A stretch of 64,000 nucleotides of DNA from Coffea arabica (taxonomy: Eukaryota > Streptophyta > Magnoliopsida > Gentianales > Rubiaceae): NCBI RefSeq assembly GCF_036785885.1, contig NC_092317.1:1490501-1554500 (forward strand). The letters are read 5' to 3'. A model generated the notes under the pieces. That model was not told the origin of the DNA and searched no databases. It saw only the letters and a program-made list of their open reading frames with translations. A program made the translations under genes and the position numbers. Positions 43,708 through 54,774 of this stretch are shown piece after piece. The first letter of the stretch is position 1. Each line of letters opens with the position of its first letter.

Positions 43708-45408
43708 AGCTGAATTTACCAAATCTAGTGGATGTTGAACTTACGAGAGAGCTTTTTGTCCCTGTTGCTGATGCTGGCTTTCTTTGATTCACTACATTTG
43801 GAATATGCATGATCGTTTGACCGGCATATTGCCACACTACAGAAGATGGAATCCAGCAGCATTGAAGACCAAGGGGCGGCAAGCTCTTCTCGCGTGTTGC
43901 TAGGAAACAAAATATACAAAAATCGATCGGTCAAGCACTAACCCCTTAGGATTTCAATCTTGGAAAAGAAAAAAAAAATCCAATTTTTGCAACTCTGCAT
44001 ACTCTTAACATCTTTCAGGACACAGTCTGTTTTGCCTGCTGAATCCTGGCTCTACTCCAATGCAAAAGCACCCTTCGTTTTTGAGTAGCATTAGGGGGTA
44101 CCACAAAGCATAAATGTACATACTGAGAACGTTTAGTCAGTGTTGTGGAGCTTACGACGGTGCTGATGCTCCGATGGTTTTTTTTTTTTTTATCTCAAAT
44201 TTTCGCAAAAATCGACCTGAAATAACAGGATTCTCAACCTTGTCGCATCCCACATATGGCCTAGGGGCAAATTCCCTGAAGAATCAACATCACGATTTTA
44301 AATCAGAAAAATCAACGTAAGAATAAAAAATGATAGTGCTCCATGATTGGAGAAAAAGAAATAAAGAAACACTGCAAAGTTGACAAAGACTAAACCGTGG
44401 CTCCACCGCAATTAGCTGGAGGCACCCAAGCCCCAGAGAGCAAGTAATGTGTGCTTGCTGTATTATCTAAGCCATAGCACATATTAATGACCAATCATAG
44501 GCTCAGCTTATCATCAAGGAATAATAATACGAATGAATGAATAATATTTATGTTCGTGTAATAACATTTGCTAACCTTATCCCCATCATTCATGTCTTTG
44601 CTCATGCTTCTTCAGATGCCAATTAATGACCAATTAACGAGCAGCTCGAAAGCTCGATTGAACTCGACTCGATAAGGCTCAAGTTCGACTCGTTAATTGT
44701 GGTAAACGAGTCGAGCTCGAACTCGAGATATGCTCATTTAATTAACAAGTCGAGTAAGCTCGACTCGTTTGTTATCCGAGTAGCTCGATTAGGCTCGACA
44801 AGAAAGGGTATATATGTCATTTCACAATTCAAAAATATAAAAATTGAAAATTATAGATTTTTATTGGGGTTAATTTGCATGAGCTCGAGCTCGGCTCGTT
44901 TGATGAGCCGAATCCGAACTTGATTCGAGTTAAGCTCGAGTCGAGCTTGGCAGCCAAATACTCGGTTCAATTAACAGCTCGGGTAAAGACTAGGTAGGCA
45001 TAGAATTTTGCATGGTGGGGTCTCTTCTTGTTTTCCTTTTATGTTTCAACTTCCTTCTTCGGACACACGTTAACTAACAAGTAGCAGACTGTATGACAGA
45101 AACCCATTTGGTTTGGTCAATAAATCATACTTATCATGGATCACCATGGAAGAATTGTCTAGAATTGTCTTTGGGAGAGGGGGGGGGGGCCACTCTCACG
45201 TCTGATGTCCAACCAGAAATTATTTTATGAGCATATGCTTATTGTTTTCTTCGTTTCTTTCTTTTCTTCTTTTTTTTTCTTTTCTTTTTTGTGGGGTAAA
45301 TTGAGCTTGCATTTCTTTACTCCACCGACAGAAAGCAATTTCCGGCCTACCAGCTGAGTGCTGGCTCATTTTGATCCCATTAACCTTCTTAAATATATAT
45401 ATATATAT
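43708..45408. other. FRS 3' flank and intergenic DNA
   Basis: The first few hundred bases are probably 3' untranslated sequence of the FRS gene. Apart from the CTCGA-rich relic at 44641-44990, I see only short low-complexity frames and a G run near 45180-45190. Confidence 0.5.
44641..44990. mobile_element. Relic of an hAT-like element with CTCGA repeats
   Basis: About 350 bp dense in CTCGA/TCGAG motifs on both strands: GAGCAGCTCGAAAGCTCGAT at the left and CAGCTCGGGTA at the right. The same type of subterminal repeat occurs in the hAT element at 1873-2490 and in the relic near 54775-55240. Ends are degenerate and no clear target duplication is visible. Confidence 0.45.
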
Positions 45409-45771
45409 AGTGAAACCTCTGTAAATTAATAACTTGAAAACTATACAAAGTCTAAGAAGTTTTAAATAATCAAGAGGCATCCATCTTGGGACCATGCACA
45501 ATCAATCTTGCAATCTCAGCTTAGACAACGGATGTTCCTGCATCTAAAGACAATAGTAAATTGTTTTCGACATTGCAAAATTCGTTCTGTGGAAGGAATA
45601 GCCTCAGAGAACTTAAATGATCCTTTAGATGAAAAAGACATTGATGATGATCTCAAAACGATAATCAATGATTTGGGCTACCGTAATAAAATGGATATAA
45701 ATTACCTATTGAATTTTTTGTGTGGAAATGATACTACAAGTTTAGAGGTTAAACTATACTTAAGCAGGTAG
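45409..45771 (+). mobile_element. Internally deleted pogo-type DNA transposon remnant
   Basis: The left end reads AGTGAAACCTCTGTAAATTA and sits in a TA-rich stretch; this matches the terminal repeat of plant pogo (Lemi1-like) elements, which insert at TA. About 80 bp further in, the frame 45508-45771 reads TIVNCFRHCKIRS, then an acidic segment DEKDIDDDL and LGYRNKMDINYLLNF. That is the C-terminal part of a pogo/Tigger DDE transposase, so most of the coding region is deleted. No matching right-hand terminal repeat was found before the (TA)n tract at 46015. Confidence 0.65.
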
Positions 45772-46014
45772 CGGGTTTCATTAAAATTTCGTAGTTCGTT
45801 TTGGGGGCATGACTAAGCCTAAAATTCTAATCCCTTCCTTTCTGTTTCTTCGTTTCAATAATGATGAAATAACGGATTAACGAAATTGCTTGCACGAATT
45901 ATAATCTTTTGGGATATGGAAATTTAGAAATGATATTCTGTTATTCCTTTGTGAAGTAAATTTTGCAAGATACTTCCAAAAAATGTTTAAGCACCAGTTA
46001 TTAGTTGTAAAAAG

Positions 46015-46068
<54 letters not shown>
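46015..46068. repeat. (TA)n microsatellite, about 27 units
   Basis: An uninterrupted TA dinucleotide tract of about 54 bp, the longest simple repeat in the window. Confidence 0.95.
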
Positions 46069-46070
<2 letters not shown>

Positions 46071-46572
46071 TAAGGGTGCTCCTTTGCGTAATTTTGAGTT
46101 ACCATTCAATTTGTAGAATCCATATTCAAAATATGTCGTCCCCCTACACTACATTTGGAAATGAGGGTACAAATTTGGCCCTTTCTTTGCAGCTACAAAT
46201 TTGATCATCTTTTGAAATCCATAATTGCCATAATTCCCAGTAAACGAAAGAGGCAAAGACATTGGCACAATCAAAATCACATATCAGTTTTTGAGATTAA
46301 TTTCACAAACAATTTTAAGTATGTATAGCAAAGAATTACCTCAATTTCTATCAAAACAAATTAAAAACAAACCCTATTTCCAACATAGATGTGCAACAAC
46401 AAAAAAAAAAAAAAACTATTCCCTAATAGAAACAAACCATATACCCACAAACCCAAAAAAAAAAATCAACGAACTACTAAAAAAAAAAAAAAAAAAGCTG
46501 TAGCAAACCACAAAATAGAAAATTAACAAAACTTTTTTTGTAAATGCTAACTCCCAAGAAATCTCTTTGAGC

Positions 46573-47349
46573 TTAGACCGTCCATTTCCAGATCTTGATT
46601 CGAAGGTCAACCTTACACTGGATATTGGATGTAGTCGCGGTGGTTGGCGCCTTTCCGGTGGGAACGGCAAGCTTGATCCCTTCACAGGTGACCTTTATTC
46701 CAACTTTCTTTGTTTTCAACCCTCCAACCTTCACTTTCACCTTAGTATTCAGCTGAACTTTCAAGGGCAAGCCGCCGTTCTGATTCTTTAAATCAGATTT
46801 TAACGTAGAAATCTGTGTAGCGTCCAAACTTTGACCTGAGCTGGAGATGACAGTTTTTAAAGTGGTAGTATTCTTAGTCCCGTGTTCGAAACTTGGGAAG
46901 GATCCATCACCAATGTCAACCCCGTCGGAGAGTACGGAAACATTGATGGGATCGTAAAAGAACTTGATTTTCTTATTGGGGTTGCGGGCAACGAGCGTGA
47001 AGTTGAATTTGGAGTTGACCCCAGTGGAGGTGAGGTTGAAGTGGGACAGTTGAAGGGAGGAGACGCTGAAGTTGGGGCGGTGGGGACGGTAGATAACCCA
47101 GAAGACGGCCCCGGCTACGGCGACGAGGACAAGGATGAGGATGATGAAGAGGGTTGTCCAGAGGCAGCAGGAACAGCAGCAGCTGCGGCTGTGGCGACGC
47201 TTGCTGAGTGATTGGGGGCGGTAGACAGGGCGCGTGGTGTTATTATAGAGCTGGCCTTTGGTGGGTGGAAATGTTGGGTTCACGGCTGCAGCGGTGGTAG
47301 TGGTGCCGTTGGCAGCGGCCTTGGCTGCCGGGTATACTCTATCTGCCAT
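46573..47349 (-). CDS. NHL13: NDR1/HIN1-like LEA_2 membrane protein (NHL13-like)
   Basis: An intronless gene of 258 residues. NHL proteins are plasma-membrane proteins linked to immunity; Arabidopsis NHL13 is required for full resistance to bacteria. The cytosolic N-terminus starts MADRVYPAAKAAANG and ends in a basic, cysteine-rich patch, RRHSRSCCCSCCLWTT, a candidate acylation site. One transmembrane helix follows (about residues 65-88), then YRPHRPNFSVSSLQLSHFNL and a LEA_2 domain to about residue 225 with possible N-glycosylation sites (NLT, NFT, NVS, NTT). The end KVDLRIKIWKWTV is typical of this subgroup. N-terminal alanine and threonine runs come from GCC/ACC repeats. The orthology to NHL13 rests on recalled similarity of the ends and the RPHRP junction. 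Confidence 0.9.
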   Translation of the reverse strand: MADRVYPAAKAAANGTTTTAAAVNPTFPPTKGQLYNNTTRPVYRPQSLSKRRHSRSCCCSCCLWTTLFIILILVLVAVAGAVFWVIYRPHRPNFSVSSLQLSHFNLTSTGVNSKFNFTLVARNPNKKIKFFYDPINVSVLSDGVDIGDGSFPSFEHGTKNTTTLKTVISSSGQSLDATQISTLKSDLKNQNGGLPLKVQLNTKVKVKVGGLKTKKVGIKVTCEGIKLAVPTGKAPTTATTSNIQCKVDLRIKIWKWTV

Positions 47350-47385
47350 CGTTTTGGTTTAACACTCTGTTGTTCCGGTCCCTGC

Positions 47386-47391
47386 CTTATA
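47386..47391 (-). promoter_or_regulatory. Candidate TATA box for the NHL13-like gene
   Basis: On the minus strand CATATAAGG lies 37-42 bases before the start codon. Transcription starting about 30 bases downstream would leave a 5' leader of only about 10 bases. The placement is tight, so a different start site further upstream remains possible. Confidence 0.4.
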
Positions 47392-50037
47392 TGGCTTGGC
47401 TTCTTTCTCTCTTACTGCTGAACTGTATTTGGAATCGGATTTTTCTTTCTTGAATGGATAGAAATACAGGCACAAATGCTATGTGTCTATATGTAGATTG
47501 CAGGAAAGAAATGGGGAAGGAAAGAGAGATGAGGGAGAATTGGAATTTTGAGTTTTCGGGGTGGAGGAGATGGATGGAAGGTAGAATGGCAATAGAAAAG
47601 TTAGGCGGGGAGAGGGACAAGAACTCTATAACAACTACTACAAATAATAGAAGGTCCAAGCTATAATTAGCTATTCGTAACTCTTAATCTAATGGATACG
47701 TCAACAGTAATTTTTTTTTTGTTTTTTTTTAAGGATATATATATTTTTATTGATTTAACAACTTTTCATTTTGCTTTTGCTTTTACAAATTTTTATGGCA
47801 GGAATTTGGTAGAGGAATAGGACGAAGAGTAGTCACTCTTTTAACCAAACTAGGAGGTATAAAACGCGCGATGCGCGTAGGTAATTAAAGACAATATGCC
47901 CTGCCAAATTTGCTAAATATGCGTGGGTAATAGTGCTTTGTGTTCCCAATCGAATTTAAAAAAAATGTTGAAATTATAAGTTTGATTACACTAATCGTTA
48001 GAAGATGAACATGGAGTGTGCAAAGCATACATTATTTAAGAGACTGGAATAATCTGTCAAATATGTAGATTAAGGGAGCAATTAAATTTCGGTGCATTGT
48101 TCTTTTATCCAGCATGGTATGCAAAATTTTTTTTTTTTTTTGTATCTAAATTTAGAGTTAAAAGAGAAAATCAATTTACTTGATATTCAAATTGAGAACG
48201 GTTGAATAAGAGTTCATTTAAGAGGATCACTAACTAATGAAACCGAAATGAATAACATTTTGAGTGTGTAAATTTTTAAGTTCAACCCAATCTTATGCTA
48301 ATTTCAGATTTGCGTAAAAAATGTCAAGCTACTTAAGTTTGAATTAATAAAATTATATTTGAGTTTGATTCAATAATGAATAAGCTTAATTTTAAAAGCT
48401 TTAGCAAATTGAATTATTCCTCAAATAATGACGTTGGTAAGATAAGAAACTCCTTAGACTGGATTCAAATGGATTAGATCCAAGAGTTTATAGTGCAATA
48501 TGTTCAAAATTGAAATTTAAGATGGAAAATTAGAATCGAGTATACGTTATTAGGCGAATGCACAACGGAATTAGTCCTTTAAATTTGAATCAATACTCAA
48601 AGTCTTAAGGGTTTGTATAACATTTATTGGCAAGATTTGAAATGAATGTGCTTAGATTTTTTACCCTTGTCAAAAACAAAAATCATAGAGGGATAACAAA
48701 GTCAAAGTTGGACCTTGTTAAATTTTTTTGGCTTGAATTCTATAACTAATCCAAGCTTGAAGATAAGCTCACTTACTGATTCAATATCAGTTAATAAGGT
48801 TTAAAAATACTTTTTTTTTGTTTATAATTCTTTGGGAACAAAGTACTTCAGTATTTCTAATTATTGCTTTAGCTGTAAAATTTGGAAAAGAACATTGATT
48901 TTTTGGTGCGGATAATCAAAAAAATTACTGTTTCCAAAGTGCTATAAACTTCAAGGTAATGCAAAGACTTCAAATCCATTACGTTACATGAACAGGGCAA
49001 CGATTCTGATAATGTAACTGGCTAGTGAACTGGATACGAAAAGCAAAAACTATAAACAGAAACTTAGTAGCTTGCAGGCTGAAACTTTATAAGCTGATGC
49101 TATACCTTTTTGGATTCATAACCTCTGCCTTCTGATGAACTTGCAAAAAGTAAATGAAAGCAATTAAAATTAATCCATTGCCGCATAAATAGTTGTAGCA
49201 AAGATAGATACATTTTTTGAAGAAGATACTACTGGGGAAAATAGAGCATAATCTTACATTGCATATGAACAGAAGCATTAAAACATCGAAAAGTACTGAT
49301 ATATTAAAATGCCAGATCATTGATACATTACAGAAATGCGTGTGATTAATTATGGCCTAATTGAGCTGAAGCTGAAAGTTAAAATGCCATGGATACATTT
49401 TTTCGATGCCTTTTCGATTGAATACAACAACAACAAAGGATGGTCAGCCCAAAGATTGGCAAATGCTCTTAGAATGCATTAACTTGAGTAGATATCACAA
49501 TGTAAAATATTCATGCGATTACAATCTTCCATTCATTAATTCGACCAAAAAAGGAAGAAAAAGAAAAGGACCTAACAGTCCTGTTCATAAAAGAATTGGA
49601 ACTTAAAAGTAAATGATATACGACAAAATATCCTACTACAGAAAATTTTGACCAAAAGAGAGAACACTCAGATAATTTTTCATCAGAGATACTGCAGTAG
49701 TTTACAACAACAAAGACAGACATGGATCTAGATAGCCTAGCATCCCAGCCAATCAGCAACTCAAAACAATATCAAATTGTAACTAAAAATGGCAAATCTC
49801 ATGTAACTGAACTGGGGTAACAAGCAACTGCTAGTATGATTAAACAAAAGAATTAGTTGCAAAATTGAATTTCTGGCTACAGTGTACAATTTACTGTTTA
49901 AGTTTAGCGTACACTATATAGAAAAATGATAAAAGCTTCCTGAAATGTGACATAAGAGAAAGCATCACTTAGAAACAATATTTGGCAGTAGTTCTGCAAT
50001 TTTACCATGATCAATACAAAAGTATGGAGAAACAAAC

Positions 50038-50175
50038 CTAAGAGACTTATTTAAATATGTAAGAATAACAAAAGACAAATCCTGAAACAGCTACAGCTGA
50101 TGGGTTTACACGCTTTTGTGAATGCAAAGGGCATAACATTCTATCTGGAGGCAGTGGAATTCCCTCCTTTGCAAC
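50038..50175 (-). pseudogene. PEX12: PEX12 fragment (RING-like end), decayed
   Basis: After an AG acceptor at 50176, the minus strand reads VAKEGIPLPPDRMLCPLHSQ, then KRVNPSAVAVSGFVFCYSYI and FK. This matches the C-terminal, RING-like part of peroxin 12, the peroxisome-membrane ubiquitin ligase subunit that recycles the PEX5 receptor. Compared with the family as I recall it, the CPLC zinc-ligand motif has become CPLH, a later cysteine in FCYSC has become tyrosine, and the reading frame meets stops where FKYVSQ is expected (TAA for the tyrosine, TAG for the glutamine). The earlier exons are absent. A distant trace of the following exon (RCPV) may lie near 48990-49010. This is a pseudogene fragment; its intron-containing flank shows it came from genomic DNA, not an mRNA copy. 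Confidence 0.7.
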
Positions 50176-50672
50176 CTGTTTCAAAATGAAGCAATAATCT
50201 GTGTGTGAATATCAAATGGCTATAGAAACACAAAGTTCATAAAGTCCTTTATATTTTTTCATCCCTATCATTTTCTTTCATTTTTTTTCAATTTGTGTAA
50301 GAAACCTTACCATTATACCATTTCTGCACCTATAATTGTTATTTTTTTTCCATTTATTACCATCAATGGTGCTCCCATGCAAAAAATTTCCAAGACTTGG
50401 CAATGAGTGAGCCATATGTGTCAGATAGGAATAACTAAAATATGGAAACTATTCATATGAAACATAACAATTACCATGACTTTCTCACAAGTCACAAAAG
50501 AATATCCTACATGCTAGAAAATATACAAAAGAATATCCCACATGCAAGAAAATATAGTCTTAACAAGCCCACCAACCATTCGTGGAACTTCCTACACATT
50601 AAAAGAAAATAACCTCACCTTTACCACTATTCCATCATCTGACATTCACATCAATAATGAAAGTCATGAATT

Positions 50673-53086
50673 TTATTCGTTATTATTATCATGACATGGG
50701 CACAAGGGGCACATGATAGCCAAGGCCTTGGTACTTGATAGCCAAGGCACATGATAGCCCTGGCACAAGTCAGTTAGAAGGCAGTACTCATTCTTGGCAT
50801 GGTATGTAGCCATCAAGCCTGCATGTTTATGAAAAGAGCAAAATCCATTAATCCATCTGTTTTGGTGTAGCCAAAATTGACAGCAGCATATATATCTTTT
50901 GCATCAGAATGGGTATAGAAGACGTCAACCAGGTTAGGTGTTAGCCATATAGAAGAAATAATTATCAGGAAGACAGAATCTTAACATGCTTTCATTGAGT
51001 TCCTTCTAAGATAAGAAGAATGGTATAACTGGCAAGTAACATGCTCAAGAAAGGATTCAAGCAACCAAGCTCTGGGAAAAATCCTAATGCAGACCAAAAC
51101 ATCTTTTTCACAAAATACTATCAGAAGCATACAGCTATAAGCTTATATTATTTAAATAAAAAAGTGGTAGGATATGGAAGAATCTTAGCATAGCCTGCAG
51201 TTTGGACATCAAAGCCCTCATCCTGCCAAATAACAAAGTTAGAAGGATGCCAAAAGATTTGAGTCTTATGACAAGCAAATTCATTGTACCTGCAATTCTC
51301 TAATAAGTGGCAAACTACCAGTAATAGAATAGGGCTTTACATGCACCACTGCCTCTTCAGTCATTTTACATAGGACATGGAAACCAGGGGATTGAAGGTT
51401 GCAAGCAACTCCAGAATTTGCCTCGTTGTAACTTAGTGTGATTATGAGGGTAAATAAATTGTAAAACTGAATATTACACAATGAGTACCGTACTGATATG
51501 CAAAGAAAACTGATTCCATAGGACCATCACCCTACTTCCATGCTTGAAATTATAATCTCAGGGTGCAATGCAATTCACAACATAAATACTTGATCAAGGA
51601 ATGTCTTTATTAGTGGAAGGCTGTTCCATCCCCTATGTGGAAACAGAAGTTCTCATGACATCGGCATTTTTTTCCCTTATGTTGTTTGCCATCAGTGCTG
51701 CCCATTCCAACTCCCAAGGAAAAAGATAAAAGAGAACCCCAACGTGATGAAGCATGTCTATGACAGGAAGCCCAAACCTAAATATCCTTCGATGAAATGC
51801 TTTCCAGTTTGCAAGAAAGATGTGGGACTTTCTTTTTTGTTTATTTGAACTTTGAAAGAGCATACTCAATTAAACTTCTGGAAAGTGGAAAGATAAGAAG
51901 TAGAAACTGTAGAAAATAAGGGAGCTTTGGTTCTGTGATCCCTCCTAGTCTCAGATGAAGCATGTGGCTTTGAGTATAATGAAAGACCATTTACAACAGA
52001 GAAGTCTTAGTTCAAGATCTAAAATGTAGAATTTATCCCATATTCATAGATTGTATCCAGGGACAGTTTTAACTTTTCTGTCAATTTACAAAAAACTTTT
52101 GCATTACATTGTTGACTGTTGGGCCTAATATGGTTTCTTGCAGTGTTTATAATCTTAGGATGTGTAATTACCTTATGCATACTTCTTCTCTGTATATCAA
52201 AATTTTCTTGAATTAGTGGATAAATGATTTTCAATTTGACAAACTACAATCCCCTTTTTCATTCCTACCAAATTTAAAGTGAAAGCAACAACCACTCAGC
52301 ATGCTTCTACTAAACAAAGCAGTCGACAAAGGCATACCTTCCCCTTAGGTTTTCATCTGGTAGCACATATTTTGAAACAGGGTCCCTAGTATCAAGCTTC
52401 TCAATATTTTCATTTATGTCTTCTACATACTCCTGTAACTTCTTCAGCACATCTGATACACTGTTGAGGAGTGAATAATATATACTGTCAAACTTTTGAA
52501 TTGTTACCTGAATATCCTTCTAAACTCAACTGGTAAAGCTACAGCAGACTAAGTATAGGAAGATAATTAGTTTAAGGCTAAAACATAAAAATGAAGAAGG
52601 CAAAGGAATTAATTGTGAAATATCATAATCTGATAAATTAAATCATCCACAATTTAGTAAGGAGAAAAAAGGAAAAAATTTCCACCTGTAAAATGGAGTC
52701 AACCTGCAAAAGTAAAGAGGCATTGTTAGAAGGGTTTAGAAGTTCAAGATCCTAAACAAGAATATATAAAGAAATATGTACCTAACATCCCCTGAAACTG
52801 TACATTCAGCTGGATTTGGTTAATTCCACCACCTGGATCTGTAATATAAAATGCTTATTCAGAAAAATGGAATTGGATTGGCTGCTTATGACAAGTCAAA
52901 TATCACACTTGTCCGAGTTCTTCCACAATGTGATCAAGACTTACAAGACCATTGAGTTGGTTTCATTGTTGATGGTGTTGCAAATCCATAAACTTGTTCC
53001 TTAGGATGAGGAGGGAAATCTTTATAGAACCATAATTGGATCTCTTTGAGTGCTTCCATTGCTAGCTCCAAGGGATTAATAATAGC
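50673..53086 (-). pseudogene. Acetylornithine deacetylase, C-terminal half, decayed
   Basis: Seven exon-like blocks with introns still in place: 53086-52945 (AIINPLELAMEALKEIQLWF...), 52838-52782 (PGGGINQI...), an 18-nt block 52703-52686 (LTPFY), 52460-52338 (SVSDVLKKLQEYVEDINENI...), about 51440-51290 (ANSGVACNLQSPGFHVLC...), 51222-51189 (DEGFDVQTAGY) and 50818-50673 (LMATYHAKNEYCLLTDLCQ). Order and content match plant acetylornithine deacetylase (Arabidopsis At4g17830), an M20-family metallopeptidase-like enzyme linked to ornithine synthesis. The N-terminal half, with most of the metal site, is missing. Damage seen: one base missing in the second block (ATCCAGCTGAATG where ATC CCA GCT is expected), a CTAAG where the donor GTAAG is expected at 51188, no good acceptor for the fifth block, and a scrambled C-terminus created by a local duplication. 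Confidence 0.8.
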
Positions 53087-53548
53087 CTACAGAAAAAGAA
53101 AACTACTAAATGGAACACATTCACAGGTTCTTCCCAGTAATGGAGCATTCTTAATGTGTATGAACTTGCAGCAGTATTCCTCTTCAATCCCTCCAAGTTA
53201 TTGTCCAGCTAAATTATCATAACATTAATTCATCTACAGCCAAGCCTATCCTATTTATTTTTGGTGCACTGTGATCACTTATAAAAGGTCTTTTATTCAA
53301 GGATTAAGTTATTGAATCAACAAAGACAAAATTTTTTATATTATATAATTAAAAGATAAGATGAATTCAGAAGCACTTTTTGATTTTAAATATAAAATAT
53401 AGCAAACAGAATTCCATCGATCTAATTCACGAACTTATAGGATAACTATCTTACAAAATATCAAGATAAATAATAAAATACAAAGCAGAAACCTGGAAAA
53501 AAGAAAAACAGAAAGCTACAAAAAACAGAGAATAAAAAATAAATTCAA

Positions 53549-53936
53549 AGAAAATATACATTGACAAAAAAATAAGAAAACAAACAGATACAAAAAACAA
53601 AGACCACTTTCGAAGGAAGAAAAATCTTATAAAAGGAAACATCCAACTACAAAAAAAAAAAAAAAAACATCACGGACACCAACAAAACATATAGTTGGCC
53701 TTAAAAATCCACATAAGCAAAAAAAAGGTAAAAAATACATTTTCAAAAAAAATATACAAAGAAATAAGACAACAAACAGATACAAAAAACAAAGACTACT
53801 TTCGAAGGAAAAAAAATCTCATAAAAGGCAACATCGAACTACCAAAAAAAAAAAGGACCACGAACACCAACAAAACATATAGTTGGCCTTAAAAATCCAC
53901 ATAAGCAAGAAAAAGGTAAAAAATACATTTTCAGAA
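53549..53936. repeat. Tandem repeat, two copies, period about 188 bp
   Basis: Shared blocks in the same order: CAAACAGATACAAAAAACAA, ACTTTCGAAGGAA, ATAAAAGG.AACATC, CACCAACAAAACATATAG, TTGGCCTTAAAAATCCACAT and AAGGTAAAAAATACATTTTC. The block ending AGTTGGCC recurs 188 bases later (53700 and 53888). The copies differ by scattered substitutions and by poly-A length. Confidence 0.85.
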
Positions 53937-54480
53937 AAACCATCGAACAAGAAAGACAAAATCTGTACAAAAACTCATTCGATAAACCATATACAAGAAG
54001 TTCCAACAAAAAGGGGAAAAAAGCCGAAGGAAAATCAAACCAGCAATAAATTCTAACAAGAAGTCATTATTTACTTGTTACAACAAGAAGCAAAAAAAAC
54101 AGTAAGAAACGCCCCCTTTTCTTTCCACCAGAAGCTAAAAAATAACTGGGAAAATAGCACAAAAAAAAACAAAAAGCATGAAACAGAACAATGGAGGCAA
54201 TACCTTAAAAAAGCAGAACAAAATCAGAAATGCTTACATCATGGCCATGGATATCTGATTGAAATCATGTTTTTTTTTTTTGTGGGAAATGGAGAAGAAT
54301 TGCCCAAAAATTTTCTAAAATTTAAGCGAGAATCCAGGAAACTTTAGCTTTGCAGTTGATCGGAGAAGGAGAGAGAGGTGATTGACAACTTCTTTGTAGA
54401 GGAGAGGGTATAAGTGGGCTGGAGTTGCGGCCTGGAGGGATATGAGAGAATTTTTTGTTGGAATTCTGCCTAACTGGAGC

Positions 54481-54700
54481 TGCGGTTTAGGGTTGAAAGG
54501 AAACAAAGGAAAAAGGAGGAAGAAATGGAGAGTAGGGAGAAGAAAGAAAGCGGCTGAGGTTTAGGGTTGAAAAGAAGACAATGGAAAAAGGAGGAGAGAG
54601 AAGGAATGGAGAGTGGCGTGAGTAGCACGAGGGCCGACGAAAAAAAGCCTGGCACGCGAGGAGCACGAGGGCCGACGAAAAAAAATGAGCCTCAGGCCGA
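54481..54700. repeat. Two nested short direct repeats
   Basis: A GGTTTAGGGTTGAAA...GGAAAAAGGAGGA block occurs at about 54484 and again at about 54559 (period about 75 bp). Then AGCACGAGGGCCGACGAAAA occurs at about 54625 and 54662. The region is GC-richer than its surroundings and could derive from a 5' leader on the minus strand, but I see no start codon context I trust. Confidence 0.5.
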
Positions 54701-54774
54701 TGAAAAGAGCCTCAGACCAAAACCCCCACTCGCTCTTATTCTATATATGTTGAAAATTGTCACTGAATGGCTGA

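Larger units (their letters stand above)
47850..53361 (-). mobile_element. Candidate non-autonomous Helitron carrying gene fragments
   Basis: On the minus strand the left edge has a Helitron-like 3' terminus: perfect 6-bp stem ACGCGC/GCGCGT with a 3-base loop (47864-47878), a ten-base spacer, CTAG (47850-47853), then T. Helitrons insert between A and T and end in CTRR, so this fits. The element would then extend rightwards and includes fragments of PEX12 and acetylornithine deacetylase, both in the same orientation as the proposed element. The 5' end is uncertain: one candidate is TCTTATCTTTTAATT preceded by A at 53361, chosen only because it has the right first bases and lies beyond the last captured exon. 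No RepHel protein is encoded. The stretches 47.9-49.9 kb and 53.1-53.36 kb hold no recognisable gene. Confidence 0.45.
53362..54774. other. A-rich and repeat-rich intergenic DNA
   Basis: Extremely A-rich on the plus strand from 53362 to about 54300, including the 188-bp tandem repeat listed below. From 54340 to 54760 the sequence is purine-rich with higher GC and small duplications. Open frames here are compositional. No gene is supported. Confidence 0.55.

Noticed and set aside
46882-47211. 109-residue acidic open frame on the plus strand
   Set aside because: It is the antisense shadow of the NHL13-like gene; its Glu/Asp richness reflects codon use on the other strand.
53695-54347. Lysine- and asparagine-rich open frames
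   Set aside because: They come from extremely A-rich repetitive DNA, not from codon structure.
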